A DNA stretch of 64,000 nt, from positions 1 to 64,000 of the forward strand of contig JAFVGS010000049.1 in NCBI GenBank assembly GCA_017474845.1, written 5' to 3'. Of this stretch, positions 46,741 to 57,700 are shown piece after piece (position 1 is the first letter of the stretch; every line of letters starts with the position of its first letter). Source of the DNA: Prevotella sp. (GTDB taxonomy: Bacteria > Bacteroidota > Bacteroidia > Bacteroidales > Bacteroidaceae). Below the pieces are notes generated by a model. That model worked only from the letters and a program-made list of their open reading frames with translations, was not told where the DNA came from and searched no databases. Made by a program: the position numbers and the translations under genes.

Positions 46741-49700
46741 TTAGAACTTAATGCTTGCGCCAACCTGATAGTTGATGGTGCTAGGACCATCCTGCTTAAC
46801 ACCTGCACCTGCCCACTCTGGGTCGAAGCCTTTGTAGCCAGTGAAGACGAACGGATTGGTAATCGTTGCATAGAGACGAAGGTGCTTGCAGCCGATCTTG
46901 TTGAGGAGATTCTTCTCGAAAGTGTAGCCTAACGTGATGTTCTTCACCTTCATGAAGGTGGCATCGACGACACCCTTGGCTTGGTTCCATTCTGAAGCCT
47001 GACGGCCAACACCGCCGCTGCTACCACCGTTGTTGGGGAAGGGATACTCACCGTAGTGAGTGGTCTCCTGATACTTCGGATTGATGTAGGTGCCGTCAGG
47101 ATTCACGCCGTCGCAGTCAATCAATGTACCAGCAGGGATGTACCAGTCCATGTTCAACTTCTGACGACCACGGTCACTGAGGTCAACGATGTTACTGGTC
47201 AGGAAGGAAGAATAAACCTTATAGCCCACCTTGGCATAGAGGGAGAACGAGAAGTCCCAGTTCTTCCAGCTGAGGTTAGAGGTGAAGCTACCCGTAAAGT
47301 CAGGATCCATGCTCGTGATGGTGCGGTCATCCGGATTGATGTTGCCATCGCCGTTCTGGTCGACTACCCATGGCTGACCCTCAGTCAGACCGTAAACCTT
47401 ATAGTAATAATCATACTCCTTCATGGTAGAACCTGGTGTCAGGCCAGCATTCTTAGCTGCCATATTATCAGGAACCGTCATGTCGCGGTCAGAGACGATG
47501 CCGCCCCATTCGTAAGCATATACGTTGTTGGCAGAATAGTCGACGAACAGGTTGCCTGTCGTACCAGAGCTGAGCACTCTGTCACCAGTACCGTTAATCT
47601 CGCGTACCCTATTCTTATTATGTGAGAAGGTGAGGGTGGTCTCCCAGTGCCAGTCCTTGTTCTCAATGTTGATGGTGGTCAATGCGATTTCAATACCAGT
47701 ATTGCGGACAGATCCGACGTTGGTCACCATCGTGCCGCCACCAGAGACGAGCGGAAGCTGGACGGGGAAGAGCAGATCTTTAGATGTCTTCTGATAGAAA
47801 TCGATGCTACCGTTGATGCGGCCACCGATGAAACCGAAGTCGATACCGGCATTGTACTCGGTAGAGGTCTCCCACTGCAGATCCTTATTCACAATGCTGG
47901 AGGCTGTATAGCCAGTGTTGTATGAGCTTCCGAAAGGATAGCTGATAGGACTTGAGAGTGTCTGCTGAGTATCGTAGGCACCGATACCGGTGTTGTTACC
48001 AGTCACACCGTATGAAAGACGGAGCTTCAAGTTGCTGAGCCAATTGCTGGCTTTCTGCATGAATGGCTCTTCAGAGATACGCCAGGCAGCAGCTGCAGAG
48101 GGGAATGTACCCCAGCGGTTGTCCTTGGTGAACTTCGAGCTGCCATCACGACGGATGGTGGCGGTCACCAGGTACTTACCCTTATAGCTGTAGTTTAAGC
48201 GCGCAGCATAAGATATCATACTCGTTTCACTGTAGCCGGATCCGAAACTGGCAAGTGCAGTTGCACCGTCAGAATTCTTTGCCGTACCGATATTCCACCA
48301 ATCAGTATGCTCCAACACGTCAGTACCTCCCATGCTGATCTTCTCCGTATTGCTGGCCTCTGAAGAGAATAACAGCATTACACCGATGTTGTGATCATTG
48401 GCGATGGTGGTGTTGTAGTTAAGGATGTTGTCCCATGTCCAAGAGAAAGAACGATTAGTTGTCAGACTTGCAGAGTTCTGAGACAGTCCAGAATCGTAGA
48501 AGTTTCCGTCTTCATCCTTGTATCCCTCGAAGTAGCCCTCACGATAGTTGTTATAGCTGGGAGAGAAGGTGGTCTTGAAGTCCAGACCCTTGATGATGTC
48601 AAATTTCACGTAGAAGTTTCCTAATACTCTCCAGGTCTCACGCTCATTTTTGGTGCTCTGCATCTTGAGTAGCGGGTTGGGCTCGTCAGAGAACTGGTAG
48701 GAAGCTGTACCCAAAGCCTGGTAGTTACCGGGCTTGGCATACGGTTTGCCATTGGCATCGTATGGAGTCATATAGGGGTTCATGCGGAAAGCACTCTGAA
48801 TGGCTGCGTCGTTGGCATAGTCGTTCTCGAGACGGGCTGCGTTAAAGCTGAATCCTGCACTCACGACCTTGTTGATCTTGGCATCGATACTTCCCTTGAA
48901 GTTAATGCGGTTAGACTTATCGCCTTTGTAGACGCCTTCTTCACCGTTGTAACCAACACCGATATGATAGTTGATGTTTTCACTACCACCGCTGACAGCT
49001 AAGTAATGGTTCTGCTGGCTACCGTTCTGGGTCACCATGTCGGGCCAGTCGTAAGTGTTACCGCTGGCGAGCATTTCCTTCATGCGGTAGGCTCCTGAAC
49101 CCTCGGCCTCACGAAGCAGACACTGCTCCAGGATGGAACCACCGATCTGGTAGGCGGGGTGTGAAGAGTTGGCTGTGGTGGCTGTAGCACCATTACCTGC
49201 GTAGGTCAGGAACTTCATGAAACGGAAGTTGTAGAACTGCTGTCCGTCCATGAACTCCGGTAAGCGGGCGGTCTTCGACCAGCCGTAGTATCCGTCGTAG
49301 CTGATGGTTGGCTTCTGGTCGCTCTTCGACTTCACGGTCACACCGCCCTTGGTGGTCACCATGACGACACCTGCCGTAGCACGGCTACCATAGATAGCAG
49401 TAGAAGAAGCATCCTTCAGCACGTCGATGCGCTCAATGTCCTGCGGGTTCAGCCAGTCGATATCATCACACATGACACCGTCAACCACATAGAGTGGGGT
49501 GGTCTTAGAGTTAATAGACGACTTACCACGGATCTCAATGCTGTAGCTGCCGCCACGACCAGAGGTCTGGGTGATGTTCACACCAGGGTTGCTACCCTGC
49601 AGGTTACCCAGCACAGAGGGAGCACCCTTCGCATTCAGCTGTTCGGTGTTCACGGATGATACAGAACCCGTCAGGTCCTGCTTCTTCATCGTACCGTAAC

Positions 49701-50028
49701 CCACGACAACCACGTCCTGAAGGGTCGTGGCGTCTTCCTTGAGGACTACGTTAACACTTGTCTTACCAGCGACATTGACATCCTGCGACTGCATACCGAT
49801 GTACGAAATCGTAAGCACATTGCCACTCTCCAATTTAATGGTGAAGTTACCGTCGAAGTCCGTCACTGTGGCATTCTTGGTACCTTTCTCCATTACAGTA
49901 GCGCCGATGACGGCCTCGCCCGTTTCATCGACCACATTTCCTGTCACCGTCTGTGCAGATACAGTGCCTATGAAAAGGCTGAGTACCAACATTAGCGCGA
50001 TGCGGAACGCTTTTAAATTACCTTGCAT
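46741..50028 (-). CDS. SusC/RagA family TonB-dependent outer-membrane transporter
   Basis: A 1095-residue importer. A signal peptide (cleaved after GTVSA, residue 25) is followed by a carboxypeptidase-D-like domain (about 27-105, VTGNVVDETGEAVIGATV), a TonB-box/plug region (DVVVVGYGTMKKQDLTGSV, then YVVDG and IERIDVLKDASSTAIYGSR) and a 22-strand barrel ending in an aromatic residue. It should import pectin fragments with SusD. It has its own promoter and a LacI-type palindrome upstream. Confidence 0.96.
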   Translation of the reverse strand: MQGNLKAFRIALMLVLSLFIGTVSAQTVTGNVVDETGEAVIGATVMEKGTKNATVTDFDGNFTIKLESGNVLTISYIGMQSQDVNVAGKTSVNVVLKEDATTLQDVVVVGYGTMKKQDLTGSVSSVNTEQLNAKGAPSVLGNLQGSNPGVNITQTSGRGGSYSIEIRGKSSINSKTTPLYVVDGVMCDDIDWLNPQDIERIDVLKDASSTAIYGSRATAGVVMVTTKGGVTVKSKSDQKPTISYDGYYGWSKTARLPEFMDGQQFYNFRFMKFLTYAGNGATATTANSSHPAYQIGGSILEQCLLREAEGSGAYRMKEMLASGNTYDWPDMVTQNGSQQNHYLAVSGGSENINYHIGVGYNGEEGVYKGDKSNRINFKGSIDAKINKVVSAGFSFNAARLENDYANDAAIQSAFRMNPYMTPYDANGKPYAKPGNYQALGTASYQFSDEPNPLLKMQSTKNERETWRVLGNFYVKFDIIKGLDFKTTFSPSYNNYREGYFEGYKDEDGNFYDSGLSQNSASLTTNRSFSWTWDNILNYNTTIANDHNIGVMLLFSSEASNTEKISMGGTDVLEHTDWWNIGTAKNSDGATALASFGSGYSETSMISYAARLNYSYKGKYLVTATIRRDGSSKFTKDNRWGTFPSAAAAWRISEEPFMQKASNWLSNLKLRLSYGVTGNNTGIGAYDTQQTLSSPISYPFGSSYNTGYTASSIVNKDLQWETSTEYNAGIDFGFIGGRINGSIDFYQKTSKDLLFPVQLPLVSGGGTMVTNVGSVRNTGIEIALTTINIENKDWHWETTLTFSHNKNRVREINGTGDRVLSSGTTGNLFVDYSANNVYAYEWGGIVSDRDMTVPDNMAAKNAGLTPGSTMKEYDYYYKVYGLTEGQPWVVDQNGDGNINPDDRTITSMDPDFTGSFTSNLSWKNWDFSFSLYAKVGYKVYSSFLTSNIVDLSDRGRQKLNMDWYIPAGTLIDCDGVNPDGTYINPKYQETTHYGEYPFPNNGGSSGGVGRQASEWNQAKGVVDATFMKVKNITLGYTFEKNLLNKIGCKHLRLYATITNPFVFTGYKGFDPEWAGAGVKQDGPSTINYQVGASIKF

Positions 50029-50064
50029 ACTTAGTTATTTATTAGTTATAATTAAATTTTGATG

Positions 50065-50096
50065 CAAATTTACGTCTTTTTAGGGAAATAAACGAA
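50065..50096 (-). promoter_or_regulatory. Promoter of susC
   Basis: On the minus strand TTCG (50096-50093), 20 bases, TAAATTTG (50072-50065). The -33 box deviates from TTTG in the same way as in the GH28 promoter. Confidence 0.6.
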
Positions 50097-50117
50097 AATA
50101 TTTCCTAAAAACAACAC

Positions 50118-50129
50118 GTAAACGTTTAC
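50118..50129. promoter_or_regulatory. LacI-type operator upstream of susC
   Basis: GTAAACGTTTAC, a perfect 12-bp palindrome with central CG, the shape of LacI-family operators. Its centre is about 55 bases upstream of the -7 box centre. Confidence 0.6.
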
Positions 50130-50158
50130 AAATATTGTTAAATTTCCATCAATAGAAA

Positions 50159-50191
50159 AATAAGGTGCAGCCTGTGCGGCTACACCTTATT
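50159..50191 (-). terminator. Terminator of the GH28-PL1-CE8 transcript
   Basis: A 14-bp stem (50159-50172 with 50178-50191, one G-T pair), loop of 5, followed on the minus strand by TTTTTC. Confidence 0.88.
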
Positions 50192-50210
50192 ATATATAGA
50201 AGAGAGGGGT

Positions 50211-52898
50211 TTATCTCACGACGGTCTTCTTACCGTTGATGATATAGATACCCTTGCCGGGATTCTTGACGCGTACACCCTGAAGGTTGTAGATGACATC
50301 CTCGCCCGTCGTCGTCTTCGTCGTCTTGACCTTCTGGATGTCGGTAGTGCCTGCCACGTGAGCCTCTGGGCCGAAGCCGCCATGGGCGTTGGCGGAACGG
50401 ATGGTCAATCGGTGGAGGCCTGGGTTGACATCAACATTATACGACGTCTCCTCTGTAATCGTGATGAGCTCGTCATTCTGGAATAATGCATAGGCGATGG
50501 CACCGTCGACAGCAGTCCAGGTGACGGAACCGTTGGCATAGTTGGCATCGGCAGGAGCAGCTACCTGCTTGGTGTGCTTCGCGGGATTCCATTTCTTTTC
50601 AGTATTGGCGGAGAACATCGCCTTGTATGAGAACTCTTCCGCCTGGCTGGCTGAGAGGATGGTCTGGTAGTTTGACTTGAACTTGATGGTGTTGGTTTCA
50701 GGGTTGATAACTGTACCATCAATATCTATTGTATTATACTCACCGAATACAAGGGGATCGGTCTCTGTCTTTCCTTCCTCCGTCCATCGGGTGGGGACGA
50801 TTGTGTTTTCAGCAAACTCGTCAAGTGTGGTGTTCAAGTAGACTGCTATGGGCTGGTTACTCCATGTGCGTCCGAAACTCCAATCGCCTTTGCCCTGAGA
50901 GAGGTCAACCACTTTACAATTGTCAAACACATAACCGAACTTTGTCAGTGTACGGGGTGCTACAATCACACGTGTGCCGCCGCCATTAGTGAATCGGGGC
51001 TCAAGAGAGAGGGTGGAGTTCTGGATTCGGATGTCGCCGCCTCCACAGATGAAGTCATATACACCATGGATGTCACAGTCTTCCCAATACGACTGGGCTT
51101 TGTTGTTCATACAATAATATGTATTCTCATGGGAGAGCATCCTGACGTTTTTACCTATAGTACGGTTGCCGAGGTCATTCAGCACAGCGGCTGCGCCTTT
51201 TGAATCGGCGGCGTAGTAGTCAAGGTCATTCTTCAAGGTCAGGTCCTGCAGATAGAGGTTAGTGGCTTTGTCGTTCAGTAACAAATCTGCTGATCCCAAG
51301 CCCTCAAGCGAGTAGTCTGGCTCGTTGACAATAATGGTCTTGTCTGTAGACTGTCCAATGATGGAGATGTTGTGTCCGCTGATGGTTGTTCCCACGGCAT
51401 CGCCTAAATCATAAGTACCATTGGGCAAGAAGATGAAAAGCCGTTCGGAACCTTTGGACAAGTTAAGTGTATTGACCATTTCGATGACCTCAAGGAAACC
51501 TTCGTCATCATCAGGCTTGACGATGTACCAGTTGCCGATGTTTTCATAGCCTTCATCAGCCGTATTGATGATCCTGACGCCGTGTATCTTCATCTCGTTT
51601 TCTGTCTTGATGAGAAGAGTTAGGGTTCCAGGTTTACCTTCATAGTTATAGTGTACGAGATCTCCGTCTTCATTTACTGTAACGCTGAGAACTTTAAGCG
51701 TGTCGCCAGCTTCAGATTTGAAGATAATGGTGTCATTCTTATTCTCATTGCAAAGTTTCATAGTGATTGTTGCCCTTTGGCCGACGAGCAGGTCAATCTG
51801 ATTGCCGTCCTTAAAGGCCCATCCGTGAGTCTCACTGACCCATCCGCATCCCTCGCCCTTGGGATTAAAGGCCTCATGGTTGTCAGGGTCGAAGAAGAAG
51901 TCTGTGAGGTCAAAGTCGTATACGGCATATGAGCTTGCCTCTTCGATGATGGTGGCGATAGCGTAGAGGTTGATGTCCTTGTCCACCTTCTCGCCAACGG
52001 TATACTTCTGGCCGCCGTTAGGCTCGTGATACCAACCGCGCATCTTGTAGCCATCTTTGACCTTCACAGTGTTGTCGCTGATATCGAACTTCTCGATGGC
52101 CGTACCCTTCTCACGACGCCCCACACCTAAGACGGTCGTATGGTCGGTGTCGTAATAGGTCAGTTTGACGCTGGACTTCTGCGTCACGGTCAGCTTATAC
52201 TGCACCGTCTGCTCGCCATTGGTCATTTCAATGGTAACGGAGCATGTGGTGTCATTTCCTTCATAGGTGATACCACTGACAGTACCTGTCTTGGCTATTG
52301 CAGTTACGGGATTCTCCTCACTGGGCAGTGGGGCGTCATAGTCGATTACCAACTCTGCTTCGAAAGACGTACCGAAAAGCTCTTCAGCGGAATACTTGGT
52401 GCCGTTGAAAGTCAGCGAATCCAATGCCGGTGGATCCAGGGGGACTGGTGCTACTTTCTGAACAACGCTGATGCTGAGCAGGCTCCCGCCATTATTGATG
52501 ATGGTCACATAGCCGTTTTCCACGTCGGCATCTGTAGCAGTATAGATGGTATCTGCCTTTGCAGCGGCTTCCCCACCGATCGTATACGCAAAGTCTTCGC
52601 CGCCTTTCACCGTTACTACGTCGAGATTGCTCTGTACCTCCACCTTGAAGATCACGCTGTCTTCCGTCCAAATGCCATCCTCGCCATTATCGATGGCTTT
52701 GCCGTTGGGTTCGACGATAAGGGCGATGTCGTTGACCTTGATGATGATGGTGTCGGTTGTTGTTGATGCTTCAACCAGCCTGTCTGAGATGGTCTCATCA
52801 TTGAAATCCCAGGTGGCAGTCACATCCTGGGCCTTGGCAAGGCCTGCCAGCAGACATAGCAGCCATAGTGTAGCAATTCTTTGTAATTGTTTCATCAT
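50211..52898 (-). CDS. CE8 pectin methylesterase-like protein with altered active site
   Basis: An 895-residue secreted protein (signal ends AKAQ, residue 24). The N-terminal half has beta domains, including a Listeria-Bacteroides repeat-like unit (KDGYKMRGWYHEPNGG, about 282-296). The CE8 right-handed helix lies at about 455-740. The nucleophile Asp615 (GVYDFICGGG) and Arg677 (FGRTW) are present. The usual Gln-Asp-Thr reads Glu-Asn-Thr (591-593), and the upstream Gln seems replaced by Ala. The C-terminal tail (VIYNLQGVRVKNPGKG) is a secretion-type tail. It may be weakly active or a binding protein. Confidence 0.82.
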   Translation of the reverse strand: MMKQLQRIATLWLLCLLAGLAKAQDVTATWDFNDETISDRLVEASTTTDTIIIKVNDIALIVEPNGKAIDNGEDGIWTEDSVIFKVEVQSNLDVVTVKGGEDFAYTIGGEAAAKADTIYTATDADVENGYVTIINNGGSLLSISVVQKVAPVPLDPPALDSLTFNGTKYSAEELFGTSFEAELVIDYDAPLPSEENPVTAIAKTGTVSGITYEGNDTTCSVTIEMTNGEQTVQYKLTVTQKSSVKLTYYDTDHTTVLGVGRREKGTAIEKFDISDNTVKVKDGYKMRGWYHEPNGGQKYTVGEKVDKDINLYAIATIIEEASSYAVYDFDLTDFFFDPDNHEAFNPKGEGCGWVSETHGWAFKDGNQIDLLVGQRATITMKLCNENKNDTIIFKSEAGDTLKVLSVTVNEDGDLVHYNYEGKPGTLTLLIKTENEMKIHGVRIINTADEGYENIGNWYIVKPDDDEGFLEVIEMVNTLNLSKGSERLFIFLPNGTYDLGDAVGTTISGHNISIIGQSTDKTIIVNEPDYSLEGLGSADLLLNDKATNLYLQDLTLKNDLDYYAADSKGAAAVLNDLGNRTIGKNVRMLSHENTYYCMNNKAQSYWEDCDIHGVYDFICGGGDIRIQNSTLSLEPRFTNGGGTRVIVAPRTLTKFGYVFDNCKVVDLSQGKGDWSFGRTWSNQPIAVYLNTTLDEFAENTIVPTRWTEEGKTETDPLVFGEYNTIDIDGTVINPETNTIKFKSNYQTILSASQAEEFSYKAMFSANTEKKWNPAKHTKQVAAPADANYANGSVTWTAVDGAIAYALFQNDELITITEETSYNVDVNPGLHRLTIRSANAHGGFGPEAHVAGTTDIQKVKTTKTTTGEDVIYNLQGVRVKNPGKGIYIINGKKTVVR

Positions 52899-52942
52899 AA
52901 TGAATTGTATTTAATAAGTTCTTTAATGTTTGTTGATATTGT

Positions 52943-54721
52943 CTATTTATATACTTTTGTCACGGTCTTGCTCCCGTCGGTCATACGCTCCACTCGGATG
53001 GTTACTCCCTTCCGAGGAGTGTCGAGCCGAAAGCCCTCGAGCGAGTAGTATTCGGTGCTGAGGATACCGGAGACAGGCTTCAATGGTATGATGCCCGTCT
53101 TGCTACTGGCGGGGTAGTATTCCTCGATGGTACTCTCGGCATCGGCGTTTCCGGCCTTCATGATATCCTCAACGATAGAGTTCATGTAGACCTCAACGTT
53201 CGTGTACCAGCCTTTCTCGGTATCGAGGGTATAGGCATTGCCGTCAGCCGCGTCGTTTGGATTAAGGCCATTGGCCGATTCCCATTCGTCAGGCATGCCG
53301 TCGCCGTCGGTGTCAAAATCTTCAGAGCGGCTCTCTGATGCCAGATCAGGGAAACTGGGACAGGCAGGATCCTGAACGCCATCGGGATCGTTGATGATAT
53401 CTACGATTCCTTTGATACCGGTCTTAGTACCAGTATAGGTGACGACGCCAGCCTGAGTCTCTTCCATGAAACGTGCATCGACGGCATCGCGGTAGATGGA
53501 AGCACCGGCATACGACAACACCTTTTCATAAGTGGTCTCTGCAGAATGGGTCGTTATGTCGCCAATAGGACATGGACCATCTACCTTAATCCGGATACAG
53601 TCCTCACCATTTGCGTTCTGCTTATAGATGACAGTGTCGCCGTAGAAATGCTTGGGATCTTTGCTGTATTTCTCGCCGTCGATGGTGAATGTACCGGCAT
53701 CGATGGTAACACCTTTCCAGTCATAGTTGGCTGCTTTGTCACCAGCGGCAGTCACATAGTTACCGCTAATATAATAGCGGCTTGTCATACCGATTTGGTC
53801 TCCTTCCGTCGAATTGCCGGATGCACCAACGCTGACCTGGGTGACCGTCTTAGTGTTCTTGGTTCCGGGACCTGACTTGTAGTAGTTGTTGACGATGTTG
53901 ATATAACCACCGCCAGGACCGCCATAGCAGCCGTTGCCGTTGCCCCAGTTATACATCACACAATTGCGGAGGTCGACAGTTTCGGCCTGAATCGTGTTCT
54001 CCCACTTGTATTGGTCGTAATACATGTTTTTTGTGTAGTCTCCCCATCCATATCGGGCACCGTTGAAACGGGGTACGCGGTTGTTCAGGTGGATGAGTAG
54101 GTTATGGTGGAACGAGGCGAGTTTACCGCCCCAGATACCGCCGTAGCTGTGGTTACCCTTGCCGTGGCCAGCATCGTTCTGGGCTTCGCCAACGGTACAC
54201 CACTGCATGGTGAAGTTGTTGTTGTCATAGAATGAGGCCACTTCGTCGATGCTCCAGCTGAAGGAGCAGTGGTCGAGCATAATCTGATTACGCCTGCGGC
54301 CCCATGTGGCATCGGCACCGTCGTTTACGTCTTTCACCTGACTGCGGCGGAAACGGAGGAAACGCACAATTACATTGTCGCATTTGCCGAAGTAGATGGT
54401 ATAGTATCGCAGGGTAATGCCCGGATAGGGGGCCGTCTGTCCGGCAATAGTGGTGTTGGAGGTGATATCCAACTGAGACTTCAGGTCAATATAGCCGCTC
54501 ACATCGAAGACGATGGTCTTGGCATTGTTTCCTTTCAGCGCCTCTCGCAGGGAACCAGCACCAGAGTCGTTGAGGTTGGTGACGTGCCTGATTTCTCCGC
54601 CCCGTCCACCAGTGATATAACGTCCGTGTCCTTCTGCACCGGGGAAGGCGGGGATTTCTTCTTGTGCCATTGCTGTCAAAGTGCCGACAGCCATTACCAT
54701 TGTTAATAAGATATTCTTCAT
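52943..54721 (-). CDS. Secreted pectate lyase (PL1 family)
   Basis: A 592-residue parallel beta-helix enzyme (signal ends TAMAQ, residue 20). EIPAFPGAEGHGRYITGGRGG and VTNLNDSGAGSLREAL open the helix, with IMLDHCSFSWSIDE and VPRFNGARYGWGDY further on, as in Bacteroidota PL1 enzymes. It should cleave homogalacturonan by beta-elimination, producing unsaturated ends that the GH105 domain next door can remove. It lies 19 bases after the mega-protein gene. A calcium-site-like DTDGDGMPDEWE segment (about 469-480) is present near the end. Confidence 0.9.
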   Translation of the reverse strand: MKNILLTMVMAVGTLTAMAQEEIPAFPGAEGHGRYITGGRGGEIRHVTNLNDSGAGSLREALKGNNAKTIVFDVSGYIDLKSQLDITSNTTIAGQTAPYPGITLRYYTIYFGKCDNVIVRFLRFRRSQVKDVNDGADATWGRRRNQIMLDHCSFSWSIDEVASFYDNNNFTMQWCTVGEAQNDAGHGKGNHSYGGIWGGKLASFHHNLLIHLNNRVPRFNGARYGWGDYTKNMYYDQYKWENTIQAETVDLRNCVMYNWGNGNGCYGGPGGGYINIVNNYYKSGPGTKNTKTVTQVSVGASGNSTEGDQIGMTSRYYISGNYVTAAGDKAANYDWKGVTIDAGTFTIDGEKYSKDPKHFYGDTVIYKQNANGEDCIRIKVDGPCPIGDITTHSAETTYEKVLSYAGASIYRDAVDARFMEETQAGVVTYTGTKTGIKGIVDIINDPDGVQDPACPSFPDLASESRSEDFDTDGDGMPDEWESANGLNPNDAADGNAYTLDTEKGWYTNVEVYMNSIVEDIMKAGNADAESTIEEYYPASSKTGIIPLKPVSGILSTEYYSLEGFRLDTPRKGVTIRVERMTDGSKTVTKVYK

Positions 54722-54740
54722 ATTCGTTTGTTTTGTTATA

Positions 54741-57700
54741 TTATTGCATTCTTTGTATTCCTTCCCAACGAACGTCCCATTGGCAGTCTTTCGGGAATCC
54801 GGGATTAAGCGGCTCCTTGCAGCCGTCCCAGCCGGCGCACATCATGGCGACAGCGGTGAGCAGGGCCCCATTGCCGGGGAGATAGCAGCGCAGACGGTCT
54901 GCGGTCTGGAAGTTATGTCCGTTTTTAAGATAGGTATTCTTCTGGGTGTCGATGAGGAGGGCTTTGAGGGCAGTCTCTGGTTCTCCGAGACGGGCAGCGG
55001 CCATGGCTATCATGCCGTAGTCCCAGCCCCAGGTGGTCTGCCAGTTCCAGTTCTGCATCACCCAGTCGAGGGTTTGCTTCATTTCCCCTTTATTATATAA
55101 TAATGTGTAGGGAGGGGTAGGGTGATTAGGGAGAAGACCACAGGCTCCGAGAACGGCAGGATGGTCTGAGCGGGATTTCTCTGCGAAGGCTTCTGTCGAA
55201 ACTGAGGGCAGCCCGGCGCTGTAGATGCCATTCTGCTCGGGGAGGGGAGACAGGTGGGCAATGATATGATCCCATTGGGCATTGCGTTCCTTGCCCTGAC
55301 GTTCACGCCAGAGATTAGCAATACTAAGACCATACTGCCAGTAGGCCAGTTCGAAGGGATGGTCATAACTGAAGTCCTTCGACAGGGTCTCCTGCATGGC
55401 GGTGGCTCCCTTGAGATGGTAAAGCCTTGTCTTTTTGTCATAGCTGACAAAGTCGGCCATAAATTCGGCAGTAGCTTCAACTTGCTCGCCGTAAGTCTGG
55501 AGTGTTTCAGCAGACGGGTTGTAGCGATACATCTCTTCTGCGAAGTAGATGTAGTGGGGCTGTTGCCAGATGAGGAACGAACCGATGTTAGAGGGTGCCT
55601 CGCCAGCCCAGGGGTCGGTCATCTTCATCCAGCGGACTCCCTTGAAGCCCTGGCGCTCGGCTATCTGACGGGCGACGGGGTAGGCTGTCTCGTTATACCA
55701 CTTGAGTATCTGCTCTAATACCTCAGGCCGGTTCCAGAGAGCGAAGTCAACGGCATGCCACCACGTCATCTCTAAATGAGGGCGGCCGAACCATGAATTA
55801 TAGGTCAGGCCTGTCTCTTGTGGGGGAATGTTGTTGGCACAGTTGATCTGCGTGAGGTATTGTGAGAGAACGACACGGCGTTCCAGCTCCTTGGCACGGG
55901 GATCGGTGCAATGCGAGAAGTCTACCATGGCACCTTCGTTCCACCATTGGTGCCAGTGGCGCTGTGTGGCCTTGTGGTATTGGTCGTATTCGTAGGTAGG
56001 GGTATTAGGATGAATAGGGGAATTAGGGCGATTAGAGAGGTATTCAACAGCGAAGGTCAGCACGTTGTCGGTGGTGCTGAGCTCGAAGTGATGACGGTCG
56101 CACTCCTGCAGGGTGGCTTGGCCTTCCCATTGGAGGAGTACGTCATATTTAGTGTCGTCGAGGGTGCGCTCGATGATGGCAGAATGGTCGTCTTGGGAGA
56201 TGATAACTGACAGGTGGCGCTCAGGCTTTTTCCAGTCGTTGGCATCGTCGGAATGTTTTCCCGTAGGATAGGAGAACCGAAGGGCAACAGTCGCTCTCCG
56301 GTCTTTTAAAAGGTTACTCTGGATTCTGGCGTAGAGCGCATCCTTCGAGGGATGGACGCCGGTAGTGACTTGAACTGATTCACCATCTGCCTTGAAGGAA
56401 GACTCAATCTCTCCGTCCCAAAGATGGAGGGTCTGTTTAGGGGATTTTATGGAGGTTAGGGGAATTAGCGCTCCGTGGGAATCCTTGAGGTCGAGGCCGA
56501 AGGTGCCAAGGTTCAGACGGTGTGGATTGACACGGAAGAACTCTGTGGCCAGTACTTTGCGATCAGTCTCTCCTCCTTGGGGGGAGTTGGAGAGGGTCTT
56601 GTATTCTACGGCATAGACCTCCTGATGGCCGTGACCGAGGTCGAAGGCTTTCTCCGACTCCTGCGGTGTAAGACCGGTGGTGTTTTCGAACTTATGCCAT
56701 CCCCAGTCGGACATGGCTGTCAGGGGCACACCTGCCCCATATTCAAAAGGGAACGACTGCAGTCCTGTAATATCGACAGTCGTGGCGAAGTGGCCGTTGC
56801 CGACAGAGAGTGAGGCGAGAGGATCGGCCTCGGTAACGACAGGGTTGTTACGAGTCACGACGGACTGCCTGTCTATGGCAGCCGTCGTGTTCTCTGTATC
56901 GTAACCTAACATTTCCATTTCAAGCGAAGCCCAGATGAACGGACCGACACCCTTGGCGTCGTTGTCGCGGACAGGCTCCGAGAGGTAGTAGGCATAACTG
57001 CCGTTGCGCGTCGTGTTCTCATTGACGGTGCCCTTGGGGTTCACTTTCTTCATCGCATCGATGACCTCAGGTGTGGCAGCAGGACCAAGACCGGCCACGC
57101 TGCAGCAGTTCGTCAGCGAGATGGTCTTGTCGGCATTTACACGGATAAAATTGTTAATGATGCCCTTATAGGCCTTGATACCTGCATCGCGGTATTTCGC
57201 TCCGACATAACCCTTGCGGTAGGCTTTCAGCAGGGCATAGGTGAACATGGCGGAGCAAGTGCTCTCCAAGTAGTTGCCCTCACGCTGCGGAGAGTCCATC
57301 ACCTGATACCATACGCCACTCTTTTGGTCCTGCCACTTCAGGATGGCGTCGAAGTCCTTCACCAGCAGGTCGATGACCTCACTGCGACGTGCATAGTCCT
57401 CGGGCAGGGCGTCGAGCACCTCGATGAGTGCCATCGTGTACCAGCCCTGGGCACGGCCCCAGCAGTGCTGTGAGAGTCCTGTCTCCTTGTCGGCCCAGAA
57501 GGTGTTGCGGGTCTCGTCGTAGGCATGGCGGTTCAGGCCGGTCTTCGGGTCGAGGGTACGGTCGTAGGTGATCTTCAGCTGATTCACGGCATCATCGTAG
57601 ATGGTGGTAGCAAATTTATCACCTTTCGCTTTTCCTTTTTCACTTCCCGTGATGGGGGCAGTGAGGCAGCGGAAGGGCAGTCCCATGAAGATGCCGTCGA

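Noticed and set aside
55992..56039. A sequencing error or frameshift at the Pro/Asn-rich stretch of the pectin mega-protein
   Set aside because: The frame stays open on both sides, and four similar inserts occur in the same gene, so it is more likely a true insertion.
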